Shown piece by piece: positions 31,805-43,324 of a stretch of DNA of 64,000 nt. Under the pieces are notes generated by a model that saw only the letters and a list, made by a program, of their open reading frames with translations, was not told the origin of the DNA and ran no database searches. The stretch comes from Rugalucina vietnamica (taxonomy: Eukaryota > Mollusca > Bivalvia > Lucinida > Lucinidae). A program made the translations under genes and the position numbers. Numbering within the stretch: position 1 is the first letter of the stretch; each line of letters begins with the position of its first letter. The DNA lies in assembly GCA_964017185.1 (NCBI GenBank), contig OZ024871.1, positions 22,048,488 to 22,112,487 of the forward strand, written 5' to 3'.

Positions 31805-32649
31805 CAGGGTTCATACAGGCAAGGCCAAGTAAAATTGAAGGACTTTTCAAGGACTTTTCAAGGACAAATCTTACCATTTTCAAGGACTTGGGGTGGATGC
31901 TGTAGTAGGGGGTTCTGTCTTAACTTTAGTTTCCTTCTTGATAAAGAAGTTTGTGAAAGTCCCAGATAAAGACTGCTCATGTTTCTTATGTCGATCTCCA
32001 CTCGCGTGTGAGCGCAAAGCACTTTCACCCATTTGAGCCACATCAATATCTTTATTACATGCACGACAATGTGCCTTGTGTTTATTGTCCGTTTCCTTGA
32101 CCCAAGAATAACGTTTCGGCCAGTCCCTGCTGTACACGCACTTTTCCATTTTGTTAAGAAATGTTGAAATTAAATTTGTGCTCGAAAAAATATCATTTCG
32201 ACGTCATTTTGGTTCCGTTTAGTCTGTATTCATCATGGATTTTCATTGCAGATAAAACAGATGCAATAAATCGTGAACCATTCCTCAAGGGAAGCAACCC
32301 AATTACAGTACGAACCGATTCGTGCCATATATTTTCGGCCCAAGTTTTTGCGACCATTTCGCAAGGTAAGCAACTCAATTACCGATTCGCGCCATACGTA
32401 TTCGGCCTGTTTCTTAATTATGGCGCTCTCGCTGATCTTTTTGTATTCAAACATGCCGAACTTCTTAAATGCTCACATTTGATTTTGAAACCGAATCTTA
32501 TTGTCTGGAATACCGGAAGAAGTGAAATTCAAGTGCTTTTCAAGGCCAATGGCTAATTTTCAAGCACTTTTCAAGGCAAATTTGGTTTTCAAGTACTTTT
32601 CAAGACAGCCCTTCATTTTCAAGTACTTTTCAAGCCTGTGCGAACCCTG
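31805..32649. mobile_element. TTAA-site DNA transposon carrying a zinc-finger ORF
   Basis: Terminal inverted repeats CAGGGTTCATACAGGC / GCCTGTGCGAACCCTG are followed inward by repeated TTTTCAAGGACTTTTCAAGG or its complement. TTAAA flanks both ends (31800-31804 and 32650-32654), and the neighbouring uninterrupted F2b unit (near 32795) reads GGCTTAAAAAATGAC, confirming the insertion. TTAA-type targets suggest the piggyBac or Kolobok groups. 845 bp; non-autonomous in this copy. Confidence 0.8.
31880..32149 (-). CDS. BED/C2H2-like zinc-finger protein inside the transposon
   Basis: 89 aa from an ATG at 32149. Reads CRACNKDIDVAQMGESALRS, then HASGDRHKKH: a C-x2-C...H-x5-H arrangement preceded by W residues (RDWPKRYSWVKE). 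This resembles the short zinc-binding module found at the start of several transposon-derived proteins. The rest is low-complexity (KKETKVKTEPPTTASTPSP). It is probably a fragment of an element-encoded protein, not a host gene. Confidence 0.5.
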   Translation of the reverse strand: MEKCVYSRDWPKRYSWVKETDNKHKAHCRACNKDIDVAQMGESALRSHASGDRHKKHEQSLSGTFTNFFIKKETKVKTEPPTTASTPSP

Positions 32650-33211
32650 TTAAAAAAATGACAAAGTCACTGGAGCATGAAATATAGGTCAAGGTCAGTA
32701 GGTCAATGTGGGTGCCGAGTCGGGACATCGAGGAGAAGCCATATGCAAGGTTTGATGGTTGTAGGCTTTATAGTTGATGAGATATTAAGGGTTGGCTTAA
32801 AAAATGACAAAGTCACTGGAGCATGAAATATAGGTCAAGGTCAGTAGGTCAATGTGGGTGCCGAGTCGGGACATCGAGGAGAAGTCATATGTAAGGTTTG
32901 ACAGTTCTAGACTTCACAGTTGATGAGAAACTAACACAGCATCTGAGCATTGTACAAAGGTGTTCTAGATATTGACCTCTAGCCCCGCCCCCAGGCACGA
33001 CCCCACGGGTCCCTTCACACTAAATCACAGAGGACCCTCATATGCAGCAATGTTCCAAATATGAATGATTTCTGATCAGTGACTATCAAGATATAACAAT
33101 TTTAAAAACTTTAACCGAAAGTGTGACGCGGACGTACACGTAAACGTAAACGTAAACGGGTACGACCGAGGTGACAACAATAGCTCTGTGCACTTCGTGC
33201 AGGCGAGCTAA

Positions 33212-34480
33212 AAAAAAAAAAAAAAAAAAACCACTTTACTTTCTAAACATTACAAAACCATACCCATGCCATTATACAGATACTTTTTTTCAGGTATAAA
33301 AAATACAAAAAATCAGTTGCAAACTTTGATTATTTTCATATTTGTACTCAAAACATAGATTAAGGGTACATGTAAGAACCGCCTCAGCGAAGCGGTTCTA
33401 ATGAGTACCACAATCTATGTTTAAGGCAAATAAGAATAAATAGGTATACCACAGTTAAGTTGAGTTAACCCCAGTTTTATCAGTGGAGTTTAAAGGTGTA
33501 TACATTTTATGGATGGCCTAAAATCTAGACAGTCTATGTAACAGGCTTACATGTGGCTCGGTAGCTCAGTAGGCAGAAAGTTCGCACGGTAAACAAGAGG
33601 CCCTAGGTACGAGTCCCGGTCGGGCCCTGTTCTTTTTTTCTCGCCTGTGATATTTGTTGGCTCAGTGTGGGTCTGTGCTAGGGCTGCGAGCAGCAAAAGA
33701 TGATTGTCTCGTCATTTCCGGCATGGTAACCTCGCCTGTGACATCTTAATAGTTTCTGATGCTGTACTGACTGGTTTGTGTCGGACCTGGTCGGAAACCA
33801 CAATGCTGGTTTGCCGCTCCAAATTCATATGTCAACATTTCGTACAATCAAATAATTATATGGGTCGCTTTTTCTGAGGCCAGGTATATGACTGGGGTAT
33901 GTTTTAAAATATTAGGCGCCAGTACCGTACCATCATAAAGTATGTATACGAAGTGCTCAACAGACCACATTTTCAGTTACATGCATCATTCAACTATTGC
34001 ATAATAAGATGAATTCCTGGGCTTTTTTCTTTTACAAATGACCGTTTTTTAACATCATTGTATCAAACACATTTGTATGATCTCACCTCGACCGACCGTC
34101 CGTCCGACTTTAAGTTTGGTTCAATATTTGTTAGAGATGTAAGTGTGGCCAAGGTGACTAGAGGCCGCGAAGGCAGAGGGGCCAAGGTGTCCGATAACCG
34201 CTATATTTACAATTTTTGATGTTCAAAGTTCAAACGGATATCGCATGGCAATGAATGCCTTCCAAAGAGGAATGGGATCAAAACGAGCGAACAGACTAAA
34301 AACTTTATATTTATACATTTTCAAAGCGATTTTGATATTATTATTTAGTATTACCTGCTTTGCAACTCCTTCAGAAAATATTTCCTGCATTTTCTATCAA
34401 ATATATTGTCTGTTGGACATCTATTTAGCCATTCAGGTAATATGTGACATCTTCCACGAATTAATCATACTTTTTAATAA
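33212..34480. other. Intergenic, with a SINE head and small repeats
   Basis: Contains a tRNA-like SINE head (33554-33626), a hairpin AACCGCCTCAGCGAAGCGGTT near 33376-33396, and an M-like tract near 33770-33820. Otherwise A+T-rich with no exon I can support. Confidence 0.5.
33554..33720 (+). mobile_element. tRNA-like SINE head
   Basis: A box GTAGCTCAGTAGGCAG and B-box-like GGTACGAGTCCC. The acceptor ends GGCTCGG and TCGGGCC can pair with G-U wobbles, but the anticodon arm does not fold well and no introns or CCA-type context help. A T-rich stretch and further body follow. The 3' end is uncertain. Confidence 0.5.
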
Positions 34481-34495
34481 GTGGCAATACTTTAC

Positions 34496-34829
34496 CAGAA
34501 ACTGAAACTAGGCGATATGAGCTTGGTGGAATATAATACTGTCGTAGAAAAGCGTTTTCACATTTTAACACCACAATTTGCTGTTCTTTTTTACTTAACA
34601 GATTTTGTGTTTTTTCCTTATATTCTTTCACTGATTTTAAGTAATTTTCTTCCTGAATTTCTAACTGATGAATGATATCAATTTCCTGCTCCACACATTC
34701 AACTAAGATATTAAATGCTGAAAGCTTCTTCTTGATTTGAATCTCAATGTGTTTCATTAAGTTTTTCTTCTCTTCCTCTAATAATTCCAGGGTGAGTTTC
34801 AATCCTGTAATTTCTTGCTCTAGAGACAT
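34496..34829 (-). CDS. First coding exon of a coiled-coil protein, unknown
   Basis: Starts at ATG 34829 and ends at donor CTG/GTAAAG (34496), leaving phase 1. It encodes about 111 aa: MSLEQEITGLKLTLELLEEE, later IQIKKKLSAFNILVECVEQE, then LLSKKEQQIVVLKCENAFLR and a short tail YYIPPSSYRLVSVSG. Heptad-type spacing of L/I and high K/E content predict a coiled coil over most of its length. It could be a separate small gene, or a 5' exon of the minus-strand gene to the left. I do not recognise a family. Reading the plus strand here gives only short hydrophobic frames, likely shadows. Confidence 0.5.
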
Positions 34830-36480
34830 TGTCAAACCTACTACTTTAAAAGAAAAATGCTTGCAATATAAACTGGCGCCATGCTTAATTTAACCTCGCA
34901 TTATGAACTGTGCAAAACCTTAAAAAACAACACTCTGACAGTCAACTGGTATGATCAGTCTGATCGTTGTCGGCATGCAGAAAGCTAAGCTACATAGCGC
35001 GCAGCCGCCTATGTGTACACATAGTGCAAATGATGGACTGTCGATTACACTTATGGTTATACATCCGTATGGTGTGCAGTTACAAGGATTTTTTGCAATG
35101 CATAGACCATAATTAACATTACATGGCGGTGTAGCTCGACCAATTCATTCTATCATGTTCACACATTTCATGGTTTTGATAATACATGCCATGGCCTTGA
35201 TGTGATCATTTTACCATTTATTTTTTGAAGTCAAACATTGTGCCATACTGATCCATTCATATAATTCAAACAAATAGCATTTCGCTCACAGGTATTGAAC
35301 CAGATGATCTCTCTCTCTCTCTCTCTCTCTCTGCATTGGTAGGGGGGAAAGAAAGTTTGTTCGAGAAGAGAAACCCGTTCAAATGCTCTACATGACTGTT
35401 CAGTAATGGTAAATTCTGTGATGGCATGATAAATTTTGATAGATGAACTGCGACCATCTGTTGTGTACTATGTGGAGCTGTGTATCAAAATTCATAAATA
35501 AAGTGTATTCATCTACATTTAATGGTTAACCTAAGAGTAGATATAAAACGGAAGCACAACATAGTCATAAAGTAATAATGTGATGCTTACTCTTGATGAT
35601 GCCAAAGAAAGGAAGCAAAAGAAACTGCACAAGAACAAATATTCATCAATATTGTTTCAACGCATGAAAGGTGTAACATTAAAGAGAGTACTGAAACATT
35701 AAAATCATTCATAAAATATATTTCATTTCAACCAAAATTATTTTAAGTCTGTCAGATGCCTGATCAGTGGAAATATATAAACAATTTCTGTTTCTGAACA
35801 GGAATCAGAATTATGAAAATAATATCATATTTTCATAATTAAATAACTTTTAAAACAGAAAAAAATATACCCTTCATCTTCAATCTTGCCCATTTTTCCA
35901 GATTAAAGACATCAAAGAAAACTTAAACCAAGAGACATTTCCACCTAGCATGCAGTTGGTACAGGTCACCGTTATTTACCTGTTCATGAAAAACATGGCA
36001 TAGCCTTTTAAATCATCTATACATGAAATCATCTGCCCGATGATTTTTTATTTGGCTGTGAACACGAATACTACGACTCATTGTAACCGCAAATTAATTT
36101 TATAGCATATCGATATAATATTCACATACTTTTAATAGCGGCATAATGAGTTTTGTAAGTCATTGGAAAATAGTTATAGAAAAATAATACATCTACTTAC
36201 AGAATGACAAGTTATTAGTATTACTCATAGGTCTCATTCATGCATTCGTGTGCAATTGGCACCCTAAATGAAAATTTGCACAACGTTATATTTTGGCCAT
36301 GTGAACAGTGCTTTAAAGAATACATATTGAGAGGTTGTAAATGGTTCTTAATTCTTTCTAGTCATATCGAACAGAAACAGAACGAGGCAAACACAGAACA
36401 GGTATAACTGAGAATAACAAGATTTATATGAGGTTCAAATTAGCAAATTTCCTCCTGGTGAAAATTGAGCACATGAATAC
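34830..36480. other. Upstream/intergenic sequence, no gene seen
   Basis: Includes a (CT)11 microsatellite at about 35310-35332. No transposon ends, exons or RNA genes are recognised. The first 200 bp may hold the promoter of the coiled-coil exon. Confidence 0.4.
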
Positions 36481-36640
36481 ACAAGAACGCCGCAGAGGTC
36501 GTGATCGCACCTGCATCGGGTAAATACCATACACGTTGATGTAGCTGTAGGTCAAGGTCACCAGGTATACAAGGACCTTACTATGCAAGGTTTCAACATC
36601 GCAACTATTGTGACACGGTAAAACAACATGTAAATAGTTT
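36481..36640 (+). mobile_element. 5' end of hairpin family F3
   Basis: Begins AAGAACGCCGCAGAGGTCGT, then GATCGCACCTGC, then one unit with AGGTCAAGGTCACCAGGT and CTATGCAAGGTTTCAACATC. The F3 unit resumes at about 41990, so the whole stretch 36481-42663 may be one F3 element with a 5.3-kb insertion. Confidence 0.6.
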
Positions 36641-36909
36641 AATATATATATTTAAATCCGGATAATATATTTGTTGATATGTATAAAATGTACTCTGAAT
36701 TCAGTGAATTGTATATATGTATACTCCTGTGTTTAATGTATGTCTCTATGTCTATTTGTTATGTATGTGCATATTATATTAAGTTGAGATAGGGAGAGGT
36801 CACCAATTATAGTATATGGCATACTGGATGTTTTGAATTTTTTATGGAGAAATGTGTGTCTATGATTATGTCAGTCCCTGAACATTGCTTAATTTCATAT
36901 TTAAAATAT

Positions 36910-39900
36910 TTAAACATGCACCAATTTGACCTGGAATTGTGGTATAAAGTTTTTTTCTGTACATATTCTTGTAGGTTAGACATTGCCATTAAAGATTCTG
37001 GATGATGACAGCCTGTCATCATTGAGCATTTTGAGAAATTCAAGATGGCGTCCAAGATGTCAGAAAATAATGAGAATACATGTACTATTATACAATGTGC
37101 CCCTTAAAATGAATAAAAATGCTATGTTTCCTCATAACTTTAGCAGGTATTTTTATATATGACATAAGTTATTGTTTCCTGGTTTAAAGATAAAAAATGA
37201 CATCCAAGATGGCCGCCAAAATAAGATTTCTTGACAAATTAAAATGTCTAAATAATAAATACATACATGTATTTGAACTTCTTATGCATATACATTTTAA
37301 TCAGTTAGGCCTGAAAATGACTTATTAAGTTTTGTTTTCTTTATAATTGTGTAAGTAAGACCTTGTCAATGGAGAATCCAACTTCTGACACCCTGTCAGC
37401 ATTTAACAATTTAACAAAATCAAGTAGACATCTGAAAATAATTTTATGCGCAGTTTTATAGTTTGTCTCTAACAGATAAAAATGCTATTTTGTCCTACTA
37501 TTAAGTACATGTTGACATGTCTAACATTAGTTACCTTTTCTAGGCTTGAGTACAATATGGAGTCCAAGATGGCTGTCAGAACATTTAAATATTATAAACA
37601 TTTTACTAATACATACACATTTGAACCTTTTGTCTATTTCTGATTTTAATGTATCATTATAAACGTTTAACTCTTAGAAATACTAATGAAAAAATGAACA
37701 AGAACTTCACTGTGTGACTGGCGCTCACATTGCATATCTGGTCAATAATATCATTGTGTACCAGATAGACGGCGATGTACGTTTTTGTTACTTTGAAGCT
37801 CAACACCTCATAATTCCTGGTATCATTTGAAAGCAAGAACTGCCATAGACATAAAGCCGACAGACTAAGTATGAAATAATGCTGAACTAACACCGGATTT
37901 AAATAACGTTTATGCTCTATAAGGATTGATTACTATTGCATGCTTCCATACTTTGAGCCCCTTAATAATTGAAAATGTCAAACATGCCCATTGCCGGCAT
38001 GATTTATAGTCAGATCTACAAATTATGTTGCCAGAGTCATTTTGATGGCGCTGACAAATGAGACCAAACTTTACCCCCCCCCCCCACACACACACACCTT
38101 TAATTGCACCTCTTGATGACCACCAGATCGCCTTCTTAAATCAACTAAATTGCATCTTCGAAGTAAAAGTGAGAGTCATAGCGCCACATAGCGCTGTGGT
38201 TACAACAAAGCAAGATTAGGCTTGTAGGACATTATTCACACAAAAACTGTGAGACAAATGGTTTTAAGACTGCGTCCTGCATACATATGGTTTTAATGCA
38301 TCTGCTTAAAGCACAGGTTGATATAGGAGTTAATTTTTCCAACACATTAATTTTCATAGGCTAGATCTACTGTCAAGTATGCATATTGACCAGGTATCCT
38401 TGATCTGTTTTGTATGTTCCATTTACTTTGACAGTGTTTTGTCAAACTTTGTTTAGTCTAGCATTAAAGTGTGTTTATTAGTAACTTAGATGTAATTTTT
38501 GAAACCTTGCTCATTTTTATAAGTATTTGTCCTTCGTGTTTTTTTTTTCAAGCACACACTTTAAGCCGGTGCCCTTGACATATACATATTTCATGCTCTT
38601 CTGACTCTGACCAAATTAATGTCAAATTACTTAACTGTCTGAAAGTGTAACTGTCTTTGAAAGGCACGTTCATAGACCTGAAACCCTTGATGTATCATTT
38701 CATGCCACACACTTGGCGTTGAAATCATAAATGTCGAGGCTTATACTTGGATTGTGTAACTATGCATATTAATTGTCATTGATATACCTTTGAAGCATGT
38801 ACTTGCCCTGGTATCCTTGATCGAATTTTCACGCTCTGTTGACTTTGACAATATTTGTGTCGTGACTTGCACTAAGGTGTGTATTTCTCACATTTACTAG
38901 ATAGCTTTGTGTGGGTAAGTGAATAGTAATTTTCCCCGGACATTGATCTACATAGTATGCTCCCTAGAGTTCGACACAATTTACATAGATTTTCGTTTAA
39001 GTGCGTAACATCATTATCCTTGGATATGAATGATCCTTTGCATATCCCTCAAATGAAGCAACATTACCCAAGGTACAGGTCCGTTCCATATGTTATGTAC
39101 ATAGCGATTTGTTTCGTAAGTATTAGCAGTACCCGTGCTTGAAGCGTGGCCAAATTTTATTGGGTGTTTGCAGAATTGAACGGATTTCGCTAGGTTAATC
39201 TCAATACATGGAACTATATACTGATTGTAACATTTTTGATTTTGCTTTATTAATATATAAATAGTAACACATTAAATATTACAACTAAAATAACATAACG
39301 TCTGGGATACAAGTATCAACTTTAACATTGATTTCAAACACTTCGAGAAAGTTTGAACCAAAACCAGATTATACTGTTAGATTAATATATCGCCTGGTAG
39401 GCTACACCTAACATTATATTTGGTATTCCCTGTGTATACTCTAGGTTATTAATGCTTGAAATATTACACCCTACCAACCCTTGTACACCATATAATGCAA
39501 TCAGTCAGCCAAATATATGATCAGCAATTCTTAAAGGGGCTTCGATAGCATATAATTCAATAAATGGAACTGATGGACAGGGTTTAATTGTAAATACCAT
39601 CGGGTGTATAATTTTGTCACAAATGACTACTGATTTTATAATATAATGTATAGAGTCTTGTAAGCCTTGTAAGATGCATGTTTTCAAGCTTCGATAGCGT
39701 TGACTACACAAAGGGTAGACCGAATATTATGTAAGGTGCAGTCTACAAGATGATAATTCATTTTATGGAATAATAATGTTTTAGTGAAATCTTCCCTGTA
39801 GGATGAGAAATCAATGTTAAAACTGATATTTGTGTGCCAGAAGGTATGCTAGTTCGCCTATCACATTATATGTTTTCTCTTGTTATAATCGAACAAAATC

Positions 39901-41330
39901 AAAAATGTTACAATCAGTGCATATCTCTATGTATAAAGACTGACATAGCAAAATCCGTTCAAATCTGCAAACATTTGGCAACGCTTCAAGTACGGGTACT
40001 GCTATGCCAAAACTTATGAAACAAATCGCTATGTACATAACAATTGAAACGGACCTGTACGCATGACCTTCACTGTGTGTTGTAATTATTTCATCCATTG
40101 CAGTTGCAAAATTGATAGTGACGTTCTTGCCATCATTGCTGTTGATTTTTGACAGTTTATATCTTCTAGATCTGAACCCTGTCTATTTGTTCTGAAGCTA
40201 TATAAGTCAATATACTTTAAGTCAAGTAGCTAAGCTGGAGTATAGAACAAGTCATACATGACACGACTTATAAAAAAGTTTTTTACACAAGTTTCCACTG
40301 TGTATTTAATGCGTAAGCTAGTTTCTATGCTTTATTTGTGTATTGGTATTCAATTCAAGCGAAAACATCTTCATTTATACTAATCTTATAAATGCCAATT
40401 TGATGATTTTATCATACTGATGATAACTCTATGAATTAATGATAATGCTATTTTATCAACTTATTCACACTGTGGTGATTTATTATGGATCCTATTCATA
40501 ATGTGTGTGAAAATAATCTGAAAATACATTTTTAAAATAGAATAACAGCACTGCATTGTGTTAAATCTGCACTTGTTATAGCTTCAAAGATAATTCAAAG
40601 CCTGAATTCCTTAACATCTTCTTAGCATTTGTTAAGAATATACAACAAGAGAAAAAAATTGGTTTGTTCTGGTGGCCATTTTGGATGCCATCTTTAATTT
40701 TTCATTTTACAGCTTGCAAAAATATATAAGCATCACAAGTCATTTAACTTCCGTTCAAGATTTAATCAAAATGCATACAAACATTCAAACAAACATTCAT
40801 TTTCCAATCAGTGTAATTAACTCTATACATGTAGTTGGAAATCTGTAATTGGTAGACATTTTGGATGCCATCTTGAATTACTGACAAGGCTCAATGATGG
40901 CACGAGTCAATTATTTTGATTCTATAATGTCATTGTCTTATCCAGAAGAAGCTCAATTGTGTATACAAATGAGTAAATAAATATATGGTAAAACATGTGA
41001 AATCTTTTTAAAAAATCTGATTTTGGCAGCCATCTTGGATGCCATCTTTTCTTTTTAAACCAGAAAACATTAACTGAAGACAGCTGAGTTAATACCTTAT
41101 AAAGTTATGAGGCAACATAGCATTTTTATTCATTTTGAGGGCAAACTGTATAGTAGACCATATGTATTTTCATCGTTTTAGACATCTTGGACGCCATCTT
41201 GAATTTCTGAAAATGCTCAATGATGACAGACTGTCATCATCCAGAATCTTGAATGGCAATGTCTTACCTACAAGAATCCATCAAGAAAAAAACTTTATAC
41301 CCGACTTCCAGGTCCATCGAAAATATGCCA
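36910..41330. repeat. Long inverted repeat with AAGATGGC-rich arms
   Basis: The left arm (about 36910-37560) and right arm (about 40640-41330) are diverged inverted copies. For example CATTCAAGATTCTGGATGAT (right, complement) matches CATTAAAGATTCTGGATGAT (left). The inner regions near 39070-39140 and 39970-40060 also pair (GTCCGTT, ATGTACATAGCGATTTGTTT). Both arms carry TTCAAGATGGCNTCCAAGAT repeats. No protein; likely a fold-back transposon of about 4.4 kb. Confidence 0.65.
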
Positions 41331-41485
41331 TATTCGTGCCGGACTAGTTCACTTGGACAGCTAAAGGATTGATGATTAGCCTTGAGGCATTGTTCAATGA
41401 TCCTCTGCTGTCTAGGTATTATAAGCCATTGCATGATTTTAAATACACTTCCTTTAAAATATGAATAGATTTCCTGAAATGAGGA

Positions 41486-41898
41486 GTATATATAAGGCTG
41501 CATAGCCTTGTACAAGTATCTCTGCTTTTATTATATACTATACCACTATTAAAGATACTTGGACCTCATTTCAGGTTAGTTCACATTTTCTTAGTTTTCA
41601 CTATTAATTCTAATATATTTGATAAATTCTTAAAATCTCAGTATGATTCTTAATACATGTATTTCAATTGCTTAACTGAAAGTGTTTAGTAAAATAAAGA
41701 GTAAAATAATTAAAGTTCCTTAAGAGATTACTTATAAGTTACATTTTAAAGGTTTAGCTGTTTAGGTACTTCTCACTATTTATTAGCGAGTGTTTCCCCA
41801 TAAAATGAAATTATGTATATTGTATTCATATGTATATTTAGATCTCTGCTTTTATTATATACTATACCACTATTAAAGATACTTGGACCTCATTTCAG
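41486..41898 (+). other. TATA box, exon-like 57-bp direct repeat
   Basis: A 57-bp sequence starting ATCTCTGCTTTTATTATATA is present exactly at 41518-41574 and 41842-41898. The first copy begins about 30 bp after TATATAAG and is followed at once by GTTAGT. The stretch 41575-41841 starts GT and ends TATTTAG. No ORF. Possibly a transcribed exon and a copy of it. Confidence 0.4.
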
Positions 41899-41989
41899 TG
41901 TTCCTTGTCATTACAACTTTGCATATCACCAAAATCTTGGTGATACTATCACAGAAGTCGAGATTAGCCAAACTACCAGGTGAGTACTG

Positions 41990-42663
41990 TCGAAGTCACT
42001 GGAGCTTGAAATATAGGTCAAAGGCACCAGGTCAAGGTGTGTGCTTAAAGGGTATGTCAAGGACAATTACTATGCAAGATTTCAGCATTGCAGCTATCAT
42101 AGTTGCCCAGATTCCAACAAACTAAAAGGTGAATACTGTCAAAGTCACTAGACATGAAATATAGGTAAAAGGCCCGGGTAAAGGTGCGTGCTTGAAGAGT
42201 ATGTCAAGGGCAATTACTATGCAAGTTTTCAACCTCGCAGCTATCACAGGAGTCGAGATTTGCAAAACTGCAAGGTAAATATTGTCAAAGTCACTGGACC
42301 ATGAAATATAGGTCAATTGCACCAGGTCAAGGTGTGTGCTCGAAGGGTATGTCAAGGGCAATTACTATGCAAGGTTTCAACCTCCCGGCTATCGCAGGTG
42401 CCGAGAACTGCAAAACTACGAGGTAAATATTGTCAAAGTCAATGGACCGTGAAATATAGGTCAAGGCCATTGGGTCAAAGTGCGTGCTTGAAGGGTATGT
42501 CAAGGACAAATACTATGCAAGGTTTCAACCTCACAGCTTTCTCAGGTGATGAGAATCGCAAAACTACAAGGTAAAATGTTGACAGACGGACGGACGCACG
42601 TCCGCACGGACGGACAGAAATAATTTGAACTCCTATATCCCATCCTGCTTTGTAGGTGCGATA
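41990..42663 (+). mobile_element. F3 tandem array and 3' hairpin
   Basis: About four units of roughly 140 bp with AAGTCACTGGA, GAAATATAGGTCAA, CACCAGGTCAAGGTGTGTGC and TATGCAAGGTTTCAACCTC. A GACGGACGGACGCACG stretch follows. The 3' hairpin is at 42636-42663 (TATCCCATCCT / AGGTGCGATA around GCTTTG). AGGTGCGAT is the complement of the ATCGCACCT found near the F3 5' ends at 36481 and 63871. Confidence 0.65.
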
Positions 42664-42668
42664 ATATA

Positions 42669-42790
42669 GGGTTATTGCACTGATATCAGTGGATATTGTC
42701 CCGAGTTCGGATATCGAAGGATGCGAGCTTGCGAGCGGCCGTAGATATCCCAACGAGGGACAATATTCACTGATATCAGTGCGATAACCC
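42669..42790. repeat. 34-bp-arm hairpin with CACTGATATCAGTG
   Basis: Arms 42669-42702 and 42757-42790 pair at 32 of 34 positions (GGGTTATTGCACTGATATCA.. against ..TGATATCAGTGCGATAACCC). The loop contains a second inner pair, GGATATC / GATATCC, and GCGAGCTTGCGAGCGGC. It abuts the F3 end on the left and a MITE on the right. Confidence 0.75.
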
Positions 42791-43324
42791 TTTTATTATA
42801 TAGCTATACATATTTCTTTCCCATTCTTTTATGATTTTTTTTTAAAAAAAAAAATGAAAATTCTACAAAGGCAGCGGTAATATCCATGAGCGATATCAGT
42901 TTTGCACCAGTGCAATTTTAAATGATATCAGTTTTGCACTGTTACTATTTTGAAGCACATTTTGCAATGAAATCACTATTTCCGACATTTTATTTCTTCT
43001 TTCGACTTAAATTACTGAAGTCCGTAAGTGTCAAACTTCAGCTAACATTTCGTTTCGCTATGATGTCATTTTCCACGTAACGTCAGATAAAGATGACGTC
43101 ATTAGAGATGAAGTCCCAAATTTACAACTATCAACGATTGTCGCCAAGTCAAAAATTTGGCAATGCTTTACAGATAGATGTTTTTGCTTTTAACAAAGTG
43201 TGCAATATCATGGACGATGGAAGTGTGCCGATATCATCTGAAATCTGCACACTTATTACTCAGCCTTTATCGCTAAATTTTTAATCATTTGATATTTATA
43301 GCTATATAATAAAATCATTTATCG
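42782..43324. mobile_element. MITE with TTTTATTATATAGCTATA inverted ends
   Basis: 18-bp perfect inverted repeats at 42791-42808 and 43297-43314, extending imperfectly to CGATAA outside. Inside are two GATATCAGTTTTGCAC copies and TGACGTCA. About 0.54 kb; the 63-aa ORF inside (43093) is not recognisable. Confidence 0.6.

Larger units (their letters stand above)
30848..33211 (+). mobile_element. Hairpin-ended element F2b
   Basis: The left palindrome GCTGTCACAGGACAGC is followed by GCTCGCCTG. The right hairpin (33181-33210), TAGCTC..TGCAC-TTC-GTGCA..GAGCTA, contains CAGGCGAGC. Compared with F2a the left motif has A to C and the right motif the matching T to G. The core has units of about 130-170 bp with AATATAGGTCAAGGTCA, GGGACATCGAGGAGAAG and ATAGTTGATGAGATATTAAG. 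A DNA transposon is inserted at 31805-32649. The poly-A after the end is about 20 nt. Confidence 0.75.

Noticed and set aside
32161..32556. 131-aa plus-strand ORF in the TTAA transposon
   Set aside because: No domain, overlaps imperfect repeats and the opposite-strand zinc-finger start; treated as a chance frame.
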